This document shows positions 10,105-21,800 of a stretch of 64,000 nt of DNA, piece by piece. This stretch comes from Owenia fusiformis (taxonomy: Eukaryota; Annelida; Polychaeta; Sabellida; Oweniidae), in assembly GCA_903813345.2 (NCBI GenBank), contig CAIIXF020000005.1, forward strand, positions 36,399,375-36,463,374, read 5' to 3'. How positions within the stretch are numbered: position 1 is the stretch's first letter; each line of letters starts with the position of its first letter. The position numbers were made by a program, and so were the translations under genes. The notes under the pieces were generated by a model. The model saw only the letters and a program-made list of their open reading frames with translations, did no database searches and had not been told where the DNA came from.

Positions 10105-13050
10105 ATCGATGAAGATCCTCTAAGTTCCTCAATATGTGGAATCTGCCTAAGATTCCCAGTAGCTCCTAAATCGATGAAGATCCTCTAAGTTCCTCAATAT
10201 GTGGAATCTGCCTAAGATTCCCAGTAGCTCCTAAATCGATGAAGATCCTCTAAGTTCTTCAATATGTGGAATCTGCCTAAGATTCCCAGTAGCTCCTAAA
10301 TCGATGAAGATCCTCTAAGTTCTTCAATATGTGGAATCTGCCTAAGATTCCCAGTAGCTCCTAAATCGATGAAGATCCTTTAAGTTCCTCAATATGTGGA
10401 ATCTGCCTAAGATTCCCAGTAGCTCCTAAATCGATGAAGATCCTTTAAGTTCCTCAATATGTGGAATCTGCCTAAGATTCCCAGTAGCTCCTAAATCGAT
10501 GAAGATCCTCTAAGTTCCTCAATATGTGGAATCTGCCTAAGATTCCCAGTAGCTCCTAAATCGATGAAGATCCTCTAAGTTCTTCAATATGTGGAATCTG
10601 CCTAAGATTCCCAGTAGCTCCTAAATCGATGAAGATCCTCTAAGTTCTTCAATATGTGGAATCTGCCGAAGATCCCTGGTAGCTCCCAAATCGATGAAGA
10701 TCCTCTAAGTTCTTCAATATGTGGAATCTGCCTAAGATTCCCAGTAGCTCCTAAATCGATGAAGATCCTCTAAGTTCTTCAATATGTGGAATCTGCCTAA
10801 GATTCCCAGTAGCTCCTAAATCGATGAAGATCCTCTAAGTTCTTCAATATGTGGAATCTGCCTAAGATTCCCAGTAGCTCCTAAATCGATGAAGATCCTC
10901 TAAGTTCTTCAATATGTGGAATCTGCCTAAGATTCCCAGTAGCTCCTAAATCGATGAAGATCCTCTAAGTTCTTCAATATGTGGAATCTGCCTAAGATTC
11001 CCAGTAGCTCCTAAATCGATGAAGATCCTCTAAGTTCTTCAATATGTGGAATCTGCCTAAGATCCCTGGTAGCTCCCAAATCGATGAAGATCCTCTAAGT
11101 TCTTCAATATGTGGAATCTGCCTAAGATTCCCAGTAGCTCCTAAATCGATGAAGATCCTCTAAGTTCTTCAATATGTGGAATCTGCCTAAGATCCCTGGT
11201 AGCTCCCAAATCGATGAAGATCCTCTAAGTTCTTCAATATGTGGAATCTGCCTAAGATTCCCAGTAGCTCCTAAATCGATGAAGATCCTCTAAGTTCCTC
11301 AATATGTGGAATCTGCCTAAGATTCCCAGTAGCTCCTAAACCGATGAAGATCCTCGAAGTTCTTCAATATGTGGAACCTGCCTAAGATTCCCAGTAGCTT
11401 CTAAATCGATGAAGATCCTTTAAGTTCCTCAATATGTGGAATCTGCCTAAGATTCCCAGTAGCTTCTAAATCGATGAAGATCCTTTAAGTTCCTCAATAT
11501 GTGAAATCTGCCTAAGATTCCCAGTAGCTTCTAAATCGATGAAGATCCTTTAAGTTCCTCAATATGTGGAATCTGCCTAAGATTCCCAGTAGCTCCTAAA
11601 TCGATGAAGATCCTTTAAGTTCCTCAATATGTGGAATCTGCCTAAGATTCCCAGTAGCTCCTAAATCGATGAAGATCCTCTAAGTTCCTCAATATGTGGA
11701 ATCTGCCTAAGATTCCCACTAGCTCCTAAATCGATGAAGATCCTCTAAGTTCCTCAATATGTGGAATCTGCCTAAGATTCCCAGTAGTTCCTAAATCGAT
11801 GAAGATCCTCTAAGTTCCTCAATATGTGGAATCTGCCTAAGATTCCCACTAGCTCCTAAATCGATGAAGATCCTCTAAGTTCCTCAATATGTGGAATCTA
11901 CCCAAGATTCCCAGTAGTTCCCAAATAAACTAAGTGTCTCGTACTTAGTTTCCATCAAAGTCATCCAGGTCGGGGGTGACACTATTCAACGTCCCCAACA
12001 GGCAACATCGATGAAGATCCTCTAAGTTCCTCAATATGTGGAATCTGCCTAAGATTCCCAGTAGCTCCTAAATCGATGAAGATCCTTTAAGTTCCTCAAT
12101 ATGTGGAATCTGCCTAAGATTCCCAGTAGCTCCTAAATCGATGAAGATCCTTTAAGTTCCTCAATATGTGGAATCTGCCTAAGATTCCCAGTAGCTCCTA
12201 AATCGATGAAGATCCTTTAAGTTCTTCAATATGTGGAATCTGCCTAAGATTCCCAGTAGCTCCTAAATAAACTAAGTGTCTCGTACTTAGTTCCTCAACA
12301 AGTGGAATCTACCTAAGATCCCTGGTAGCTCCCAAATAAACTAAGTGTCTCGTACTTAGTTTCCATCAAAGTCATCCAGGTCAGGGGTGACACTATTCAA
12401 CGTCCCCAACAGGCAACATCGATGAAGATCCTCTAAGTTCCTCAATATGTGGAATCTGTCTAAGATTCCCAGTAGTTCCTAAATCGATGAAGATCCTTTA
12501 AGTTCCTCAATATGTGGAATCAGCTCCTAAATCGATGAAGATCCTCTAAGTTCCTCAATATGTGGAATCTGCCTAAGATTCCCAGTAGCTCCTAAATCGA
12601 TGAAGATCCTTTAAGTTCCTCAATATGTGGAATCTGCCTAAGATTCCCAGTAGCTCCTAAATCGATGAAGATCCTTTAAGTTCCTCAATATGTGGAATCT
12701 ACCTAAGATTCCCAGTAGCTCCTAAATCGATGAAGATCCTTTAAGTTCCTCAATATGTGGAATCTGCCTAAGATTCCCAGTAGCTCCTAAATCGATGAAG
12801 ATCCTCTAAGTTCCTCAATATGTGGAATCTGCCTAAGATTCCCAGTAGCTCCTAAATCGATGAAGATCCTTTAAGTTCCTCAATATGTGGAATCTGCCTA
12901 AGATTCCCTGTAGTTCCTAAATCGATGAAGATCCTTTAAGTTCCTCAATATGTGGAATCTGCCTAAGATTCCCAGTAGCTCCTAAATCGATGAAGATCCT
13001 CTAAGTTCCTCAATATGTGGAATCTGCCTAAGATTCCAAGTAGTTCCTAA
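10105..13050. repeat. 65-bp tandem repeat array in left LTR (42 units in three blocks)
   Basis: The unit starts ATCGATGAAGATCC and includes GGAATCTGCCTAAGATTCC. Blocks are 10105-11925 (28 units), 12007-12266 (4 units) and 12418-13050 (10 units, one lacking 17 bp). They are separated by a spacer that contains AACTAAGT...ACTTAGTT and recurs at about 11923, 12267, 12337 and 13047. Each normal unit can form a 7-bp stem (GGAATCT/AGATTCC) with a 5-nt loop. Confidence 0.95.
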
Positions 13051-13089
13051 ATAAACTAAGTGTCTCGTACTTAGTTTCCATTAAGTCAT

Positions 13090-14170
13090 CCAGGTTGAGT
13101 GAAAATATTCCAAGTTCCTCAACAGCACCTCCAAATGAGCTAAGTTTCTGGTACTTATTCTCAATCAGGCTTGAGTTATATAAACAATGTCGGGAAATGA
13201 CAGAGTTTCTCAGTCCAGCTGTATTTCCTCAATCAGGCTGGAATATTCCTCAATCCAGCAGAGTCCTTCAAACAGGCTGGAGTTGTATCAACTATGTCGG
13301 GAAGTGACAGAGTTTCTCAGTCCAGCTGTATTTCTTCAGTCAGGCTGGAATATTGTATAAACTATGTCGGGAAGTGACAGAGTTTCTCAATCCAGCAAAG
13401 TTCCTCAATCAGGCTGGAATAGTATGAACTTTGTCTGGGAATGGCAAAGTTCCTCAGTTCAGCAGTATTACTTCAGTCAGGCTGGAATATTGTATAAACT
13501 ATGTCGGGAAATGACAGAGTTTCTCAATCCAGCAAAGTTCCTCAATCAGGCTGGAATATTATGAACTTTGTCTGGAAATAGCAAAGTTCCTCAGTCTAGC
13601 AGTATTTCTTCAGTCAGGCTGGAATATTCCTCAATCCAGCAGAGTCCTTCGAACAGGCTGGAATTGTATCAACTGAAAATACAAGTTTCTGGCACTCCTT
13701 CTCAATCAGGCTGGAATAATGTAAACTAAGTCTTGTAATGACAAAGTTTCTCGATCCAGCAGTAATTCTTCAATCAGGCTGAAATATTCTAAAACTTTGC
13801 CTGGAAATGACAAAGTTTCTCTGTTCAGCAGTATTGCTTCAATCGGGCTGAAATATTCTAAAAACTTTGCCTGGTAATGACAAAGTTTCTCGGTTCAGCA
13901 GTATTTCATCGAACGGGCTGGAATATTCTAAACTATGCCTGGAAATGACAAAGTTTCTCGGTCCAGCAGTATTACTTCAATCAGGCTGGAGTTATCTAGA
14001 CTATATCTGGAAATGACAAAGTTCCTCGATCCAGCAGTATTACTTCAATCAGGCTGGAGTTATCTAGACTATGTCTGGAAATGACAAAGTTCCTCGATCC
14101 AGCAGTATTTCTTCAAACAGGCTGGAATATTCTAAACTATGTCTGGAAATGACAAAGTTCCTCGATCCAG
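13090..14170. repeat. Second, degenerate tandem repeat family in left LTR
   Basis: Units of about 68 bp share AATGACAAAGTTCCTCGATC, CAGCAGTATT and CAATCAGGCTGGA. The period is exactly 68 bp between 13974 and 14042; upstream units vary in length. Short ORFs read through this region are by-products of the repeat. Confidence 0.85.
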
Positions 14171-14275
14171 CAAATCTTCTAAGTTTCTCATCAATCCTCA
14201 AATGAAACACTGGCACGGGAGATGTGTTCCAATCAAAAGTTGCCTACGTGTCTGGCTTGTTGTATGCCCACTCCG

Positions 14276-14283
14276 TATTTATA
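14276..14283 (-). promoter_or_regulatory. TATA box of left LTR
   Basis: The minus strand reads GGGGTATAAATACGGAG, a strong core-promoter match. In this 3' LTR copy it would drive outward transcription towards the TCAF-like gene region, antisense to it. Further upstream in U3 (14721-14762) lie an ETS-like CGGAAGT, a CRE-like TGACGTAA and a YY1-like AAGATGGCGGC. Confidence 0.7.
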
Positions 14284-14972
14284 CCCCGGTTATATATGTA
14301 CATGTATATCGAAACCAAGTCCAGGTCACGTGACTTCGTTTCACAAGAAAAAGTCCAAAAATCGTCATTAAAATGCAAAAAATGAATACACTCTCACTGG
14401 GGAATTGAAATACATAATATAGTTTTGCAAATCACAGTCATAATTAATGCATCAATGACAAATTAAACGAGAAATTGATGATTGAAAAGATCGTGCTCAT
14501 GATCATGACGAAATGTCACAAAACTTTCAAACAGTTTAATCTAACCTTAAACACTAGATTTTGACGTGGTTAAGCCTTGAGTTACTTTATAAACTAGCTG
14601 AATAGAACCGCTAGATACTAATTAATATAAAGATACTAATTGCATTGTACAAACTAAACACTAACCTGAGTAATGTAGGTTTTTGGGTCAATTTTCTTCA
14701 CGTGGTTTTGAATTTTACAACGGAAGTAACTTTCTGATGACGTAAAAGCAAGATGGCGGCCTCCATAAAAATATTCAAAAGTTTTCAAATGATTGAGAAA
14801 ATGACTCAAATCTATAAAGATTGACTACTATAGATGATAAATCACTGGTGGTAAGTAAGGAATATATAAATACATCTAAGACACTGGTCTAATCTAACTG
14901 TGAAGCTACCGTATCGTCTCGACACTAACTTATCAAAAAAAAATAATTTGAAAAATTCTAAAATTTGTGACA

Positions 14973-14986
14973 CTCCTCTCATCTTT
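14973..14986 (-). other. Polypurine tract (plus-strand primer)
   Basis: On the minus strand AAAGATGAGAGGAG directly abuts the start of the 3' LTR. It is all purine except one T. The position and composition fit the primer for second-strand DNA synthesis. Confidence 0.75.
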
Positions 14987-15841
14987 GGGTTTTGGTGTTT
15001 ACCAACACCAAGCTAAAGAAGATAAAACAAAAAGAACAAATTTTAGAGAACTTTATATATTGTGAGATCAACTGTTTAATAACAAACTGTGAAAGCTAAA
15101 TTACTGTCTTCCAAGTAACAGTGATAACTTTGTTTAGTTAACTTATGTTTTAACATGAGAGTTATCTATAATATGAGTACAAAAATAAAACTTTTGTTTG
15201 TTATAAAAATATATCTATGTAATTACTGTTCATATGCAAAGCAGCTGTCTACTGTTCACTTTCATTAACACATTGTCCATGCATGATTTTTCTTTTTATA
15301 TATTTTAATTACAACTGTGTATACGAGGTAGTTCACCACATACTCTGTTTGATTATATGTTCATGCTTTATCTATATACGCTATAACTGTTTATGCTATG
15401 TTCTCCACTATACACATCTGCGATGAAGTCCATGTTTATATCTGTACTGTGAGCACCTGGTTATAAGTGTATGGTCCTCAAGAACTATATATATATACAT
15501 TACATCTGTCCATACGAGATACTTCACTATATACACGGTTGGTTCACTATATACACTGTTTGCTCATGCTTTATCGGTATAAGTTGTAACTGAAAGGCTG
15601 TTTAGGCTATGTACTCAACTATACACATCTGCGATGAAGTCCATGTTTATATCTGTAACTGTGAGTACCTGGTTATAAGGTATAAGTGTATGGTCCTCCA
15701 GAACTATATATATAAATTACAACTGTCTATACGAGATAGTTCACTATATACACTGTTTGATTATATGTTCATGCTTTATCTATATGTTATAACTGTTTAT
15801 GCTATGTACTCAACTATACACATCTCCGATGGAGTCCATAT
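14987..15841 (-). other. 3' untranslated part of the retrotransposon interior
   Basis: This lies between the gag-pol stop codon and the polypurine tract. It holds most of a three-copy repeat described separately and otherwise AT-rich DNA with no ORF of note. Confidence 0.7.
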
Positions 15842-15897
15842 TTATATCTTTAGCTGTGAGTACCTGGTTATAAGTGTATGGTCCTCAAGAACTTGAC
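15318..15897. repeat. Three-copy tandem repeat (~190-217 bp) at the gag-pol 3' end
   Basis: Three copies share TATACGAG.TAGTTCAC, TATACACATCT.CGATG and GTATGGTCCTC. The last motif falls at about 15470, 15687 and 15877. The third copy overlaps the final ~18 codons of gag-pol, so the current C-terminus and stop codon were contributed by the repeat. Confidence 0.85.
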
Positions 15898-18800
15898 CAT
15901 CTCGGGCGTAGTATCTAAAGCGCACCTCAACTTTAATTGGGGCTAATACTTCTTCGACCCGTCGGAGTATAAGGGTTGGATCCTGGCTCTGGACTCGAAC
16001 CTCTCCAACCTTGTCTTTAGACTCTTTTGTCTGTCCTCCCTTCACTGTAGCGTCTTGCTCCGATGACTTTGGGGGAGTAACCATGGCCCTCTCTATGGCC
16101 CCCTGTTTATCATCTAACTTAGGGGGTGCTTTTGTGGAGAGTAACTTCTTAACATCAGGCTTAGGGAGTAGGGGAACTTTTTCAATCGGCCCCTGTTTAA
16201 CATCTGTTTTAGGGGGTGGGGCGGCATTCTCGGAAGACCGCTTCTTAGCATCTGACCTAGGGGGTTGGGGAACTTTTTCAATTGGCCCCTGTTTAACATC
16301 TGATTTACTGGGTGGTGGGGCGTTCTCTGAAGGCCGCTTCTTAACATCTGACTTAGGGGGTAGCGGAGTCTTTCCAGAGGACCCCTTTCTTATGTCGGGC
16401 TTATGACGAGCACTGACCCCAGCTGGCGCCTTCTTATTATCAGACGGAGGCGGAACGCTTTTCTCAGATGTATCCCGTTTGGGGTCTTTATCCTTGGCTC
16501 CCTTGTCCATAGAATCCTTCAGAGCGGAGCCTGATTTGGTCGTAGTTGGATTCTTCTTCGTTGCCGAGACCGTTACTTCGGTATCGGAATAATCATCAGT
16601 GCTGGAAGTTGGGGTGGAACTCACAAATTCTTTGGATTTATACTCGGATCCCTTACCCCAGGTGGATGACTTACTCTTTCTCAAATCCACACCCCAAAGA
16701 GGTTCTTCTTCCGGATCCAGCGATAGATCGTTAGGGATCACTATGGCGTCACTGTTAGCTTCACCAGCAAAGGAATCACTGGCATCCTTTTTTCCAGATA
16801 ACATCTGTTGAGACAGTTCATCCATTAGGCTCCGTATAGAACCAGAAAACTGAATAGGGATGTCTTGTGAGGCTTGATCTGTGGATAAAGCATGTAGGTC
16901 AGATAGAACTTGACCTAGAGAGGGAGACCTGCCACGAGCGCCCAAAGTCTGCCGACTAGGGGAATGTTTACCAACGGAGGCTTTGTGGTCATCTGCTGTG
17001 GTCTGAGTGGCTGATGGGGTATGTCCCGAGGGTTTCCCCATGTTCTTCAATGTCTTCTTAGGCGAAGGGGGGTATCTAGGAAATGGGTCTACCCCGGCTG
17101 ATGGATGAGGGTTCTCCTGTGGTTGTTTGGGAGTACTGTCTTTCAACTCTTTCTCTGGTTTTGGGGGGTGGGACCTATGTGGCTGAGGGTTATCTAATGG
17201 TTGTGTGGGAGTTCTGTCTTTCTCTGATCTTGGAGGGTGGGACCTATGTTCCTGACGGGGTAGAGACTGTAACAACCCCACAGTCTCTCGGCTAGAAGAT
17301 CTGTCCATATCCCAGCGGGCCCACTTACTACTTCGCTCTTGACTCCTGTCCCTACTTCGACCTCTGCTCCTATCTCTGCTTCTGCCTCCCCTTTCCTCAC
17401 TTGGCCAATTTGATCTCTTTCGGCGGTCATCACGGTTCCACCCTCTATCTCTACGGCTAGGATAATAGCCTCTCCCTCTAGGCATCTTTGTCACTGTCCT
17501 GAAAGTACAAATAGAATCAAGCGTCACCTCATAGTCAGCTAAGTATCGTGGAGGTTTCCGAGACCTCCTACCTGACTCACCAGATTTACCTACAATTTCC
17601 CCAGTGAGATTCATCTTTAGCTTCATCTGGTCCATCTCCTCTGGTACAGCTTCATCTTTCTGGACAGATCCCTCATCCTTCACTAAACCTTCGGGTATTG
17701 TAGGGAAATCGACAACTCTTTCCGTCTTCCTGGAATTGTCAGCAAAGGCAGGGTTTATCATACCCTCATCCATCTTAAGTCTATCTTCGGGTAGTGCAGG
17801 GGACATTTCCATGTCCTCTGTCTTAAGTTGGTCCTCTGGTACGGCTGGAGACCCCTCAGTTTCCTCTATCTTCAGTGGATCCTCTGGCAGCGGAGGAGAC
17901 ATTTCCGGATCTTCCTCCTCCTCAGGTATCTTCCAGTCTGTTGGAAGAGTACTTTCATAAGGTTTTAGCTGGTCGAAATGTACTATCTTAGATTTCACCT
18001 TACCCCACTCCAAAATCTTATAGGTAACATCAGACAGTTTCTTCAAGACTTGGAAGGGTCCATTCCATCTGCTTTGTAGCTTGGGGGATAAACCCCTCTT
18101 TTTGTTGTTATTTAGGTACCAGACAGGGTCTCCCCTGGTATAACCTTTGCCCCCGACACGTCGATCATATGCAGTTTTCTGGCGGATGGCAGCCTTTTTC
18201 AGGACAACCCGAGCTCGCTCGTGTGCATCCTTTAATCCTTGTCTTAAATCAGACACATAGTCTGTTTCATTTTCGGGTTTCTCAGTTTCATCGGATTGAA
18301 CATCAACTACCAAATCCAGAGGTACATTTAGTTCTCTTCCGAATATCATCATGGCAGGGGTCTCCCCTGTTACTTCATGGGTGGAAGTCCTATACGCCAT
18401 CAACGCCAATGGGATTTGTAAATCCCAGTCGAGTTGATGGGTGTCAGGTTGAAGAAGCTTGGCTATGGTGTCCAGGAGTGTACGATTGTACCGCTCCACC
18501 ATGCCATCACTTTGAGGGTGAAAAGGCGTCGTTCGCGTTTTGTGAATCCCCATCAATCCACAAACTTGTTGAAAAACTCTTGACTCGAAGTTACGACCTT
18601 GATCTGAATGCAATTCAGCTGGTGCCCCAAATCGACAAACAACCTCAGCAACCAGTTTGTCTGCCACCGTGATTGCCTCCTGATTTGGCAAGGGGTAGGC
18701 CTCAACCCACTTAGAGAAATAGTCTGCGCAGACCATAATCACCTTGTTACCTCTTGGGGTTTCAGGAAAGGGCCCCAGAATGTCAACAGCGTATCTTTCC

Positions 18801-21800
18801 ATTGGTCCACTTACTCCCTGTACTTGAAGTGGAGCTCTCCTGGCTTTTAGAGGTTTCCTTCTAGTTCCACAAATCCGACAAGTACGTACTAGAGCCCGAA
18901 CATCCACTCGTTGCTCAAACCAATAAAAGCGCTGACGAGACTTCAAGTATGTCCTGCGCACACCAAAGTGTCCTGCCACCTTAGTGGAATGGCACATCTC
19001 CAAAACAGTGGACTTCATGGGTGTTGGTACCAAAATTTGCAAACGTATCCACTTTCCATCAGGATCTTCCCAACGTTTACACAATACCCCACCCTTCAAT
19101 TCTAAAGAGTTCCACAGATGCCAGTAATGTTTGGTTGCCGGCGAGTCAAAACTGATACTTTCCCAGGTTGGCTTTACTTTGGATTCTTCAAGGGCCTTAA
19201 TTATAGGCATAAGTTCTGGATCTTCTCGCTGAGCATTCGCAATTGCTTTAAGATCCCAATCCGGCTCAACAGAGACAACAGCTATTTCCAAATCTGTGTC
19301 ATTTGGTTCTCCAGTGACTTCTTCACAATGAGTGCATTGTGTGCATGATTCAGGTCTCCTAGACATTACGTCGGCATTGGCATGCTTTTGGCCTGGTCTG
19401 TATTCCAGGTGATAATTATACTCTTGCAGTATCTGAATCCATCTAGCCAATTGTCCCTCAGGGTTCTTAAAATTTGTAAGCCACCGGAGAGACCCATGAT
19501 CACTCCGGATGGTAAATCTCACACCGTATAAATACTGACGAAAATACTTCACATAGTGAACTACCGCCAAGAGTTCCTTCCTTGTAACACAATAATTGCG
19601 TTCAGCTCCACTAAGTCGGTGGCTAGCATAATAGATCACACGTTCCTCATTGTCTTGAACTTGGGAGAGAACAGCTCCTAGTGATTCAAAGCTAGCATCA
19701 GTATCCAGTATGTATGGACAGTCATCCCTTGGGAATGACAGAATTGGAGCTGTTGTCAATTTCTCCTTTAATGCTACAAAAGCATCCTCCGCTCTTTGGT
19801 CCCATCGGAATCGTTGATTTTTACGAGTCAGTTCATGCAGAGGACCAGCTGTCTCTGCGAACTTCTCGATATGCCTACGGTAATACGAGGCCCCTCCTAA
19901 AAACTGACGGACATGTTTCACAGTCCTAGGAGTGGGATAGTTGCTCATCCACTCAATTTTCTTTGGGTCAGGAGAGAGCCCATTCTTAGAGACCATATGT
20001 CCCAGGTAATTTACCTCAGTCTGGAATAGCATACATTTACTGGGCTTCAATTTCAAATTAGCTTGGCGTAGACGGTTGAAAACTCGTTCCAGTCTGTTTA
20101 ACGCTTGCTCAAAAGTAGGAGCAAATGTTATGACATCGTCCAAATAGACAAGAGATCCGTCATTACTTAGCCCACCAAGAACTTGTTCCATTAGTCTGCA
20201 AAAAGTGGACGGAGCATTCGACAATCCGAAGGGCATAACAGTCCACTGGAACAATCCTCCTCTTACGGTGAAAGCTGACTTCTCTCGTGCTACGGAATCC
20301 AAGGAGACCTGCCAGTAGCCGCTAGCTAAATCTAACGTGCTAAAATACTGTGAGCCACTCATTCTATCCAAGGTCTCATCTATCCTGGGAATCGGAAAGG
20401 CATCCTTTTTGGTGGCATCATTAAGTTTCCGATAGTCGACACAGAATCTCCAGGAACCATCTTTTTTTCTAACCAAGACTATTGGAGAAGCCCAGGGGCT
20501 TTGAGAAGGTTCAATGATGCCTCTCCTCAGCATATCATCTATCAATTTATCTACTTCATCTTGTCTACATTTGGGTAGCATTCGATATCTCTGTCTTATT
20601 GGAAGAGTGTCTCCCGTATCAATACTATGTTGGGCCAAAGATGTCTTCCCTAAGTCCCGATCATTCTTGGCAAAAATAGCAGAGTTTCTAAACAGGAAAG
20701 CTTGAAGTTTGTGGCATTGTTCCTCACTTAAACCACTACAACTACGTTCAAATAGTTCTTGGAGAAAGTCTGGTAGTGGAGGGAGTGGTTCGGACTCTGG
20801 AGTAGAAAAGCATTCTGATAGTTTCTCCCCGTCTCCACTGAGATGACAAACATTGTCTGTCTTCGGATCATCAGCAATCTGATATACTCCCTCTTCAATT
20901 AAGGTAAACACTCCCAAAGTTGCTCCCTTTTTCATCTCAACTTCTAAAGCACTAGGATTTCTCACTTCCAGATAACTCCTTTTATCAAAGTCAGCTAAAG
21001 TGGTCACTATCTCAAGTTCCTCTGTATCAGGGTTTTCAATCATTTCCTCAATGATGCCTGTTCCTTTCATAGGGGTCTGTAAGTTAACCTCCACAAGAAT
21101 TCCCGTAAAGGGAGGTACTATGATGCTACCATCAGCGGCACTAAAACATAGAGTTGTGTTGGAAACAATTTCTGTCTTATCTTCATCCTTCAAGTCTTCC
21201 TTCTGACTATCATCCTCCTCCTGAGACCCTAGTGGAGTTTCAGGTATAATTATAGGAGACTCTGGAGGTGTGACGAAGACACTAGACTCCGCTTCAGGAG
21301 AAGGGGTTTCTGGGATACATTCAAACAAATCCCTTGTAGCATCAGGAAAATCCTGAAGAGAATCCTCATCTTTCTCTTCAAACAAGTCATAGGATGACGA
21401 CAGAGGACTTTCTAGCCCAACTTCAGGAGGATCCTCCAATTTTTCCTGGATAACCTTGTCTTTAGGAGATTCCATTGTTGCAACGCTAGTTTCAATCTCT
21501 ATTTCGGACTGATGCTCTATGGTGAAGGTTTCCAGGTCTAAATTATCTGGTGTAGTGGACCCATTGGAGGGAGAGCTAACTCGCCGGTTTCCAAAAGTTA
21601 TCACCTTCCTGTGATAGTCAATAATAGCTCTAGCTGCTCCTAAATAGTCAGTTCCCAAGATGCCTTCAAAATCAATGTTGGCAACCACCACATCAAGGTC
21701 TTCCGCATGGCCATCAATATTTATTCTACAGGGAATCATACCAAGCATACTCAAAGCTTCTCCATCTGCCTGCACTAACACATGGCTAGGAGGAACTAAC

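Larger units (their letters stand above)
9468..14972 (-). repeat. Left LTR (3' LTR of the minus-strand element)
   Basis: This 5505-bp LTR has TG/CA termini and matches 24158-29662 at every stretch I compared, with no indel. In element orientation the first ~700 bp hold U3 with a TATA box (14276-14283). The rest is two families of tandem repeats. A variant poly(A) signal (ATTAAA on the minus strand, 9505-9510) lies about 40 bp before the LTR end. If it is used, R would be about 4.7 kb, which is inference. Confidence 0.96.

Noticed and set aside
10105-13050. Regular 65-bp repeats as a CRISPR array
   Set aside because: Units are directly adjacent with no unique spacers, lie inside LTRs of a retrotransposon and are in an intron-containing animal genome.
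13095-14333. Short plus-strand ORFs in the LTR (and copies at 27785-29023)
   Set aside because: They are translations of degenerate tandem repeats, antisense to the element, without any recognisable domain.
15842-17485. Envelope gene in the retrotransposon's C-terminal extension
   Set aside because: No signal peptide, membrane segment or glycoprotein-like cysteine pattern; the extension is basic, Pro- and Ser-rich and in frame with Pol.
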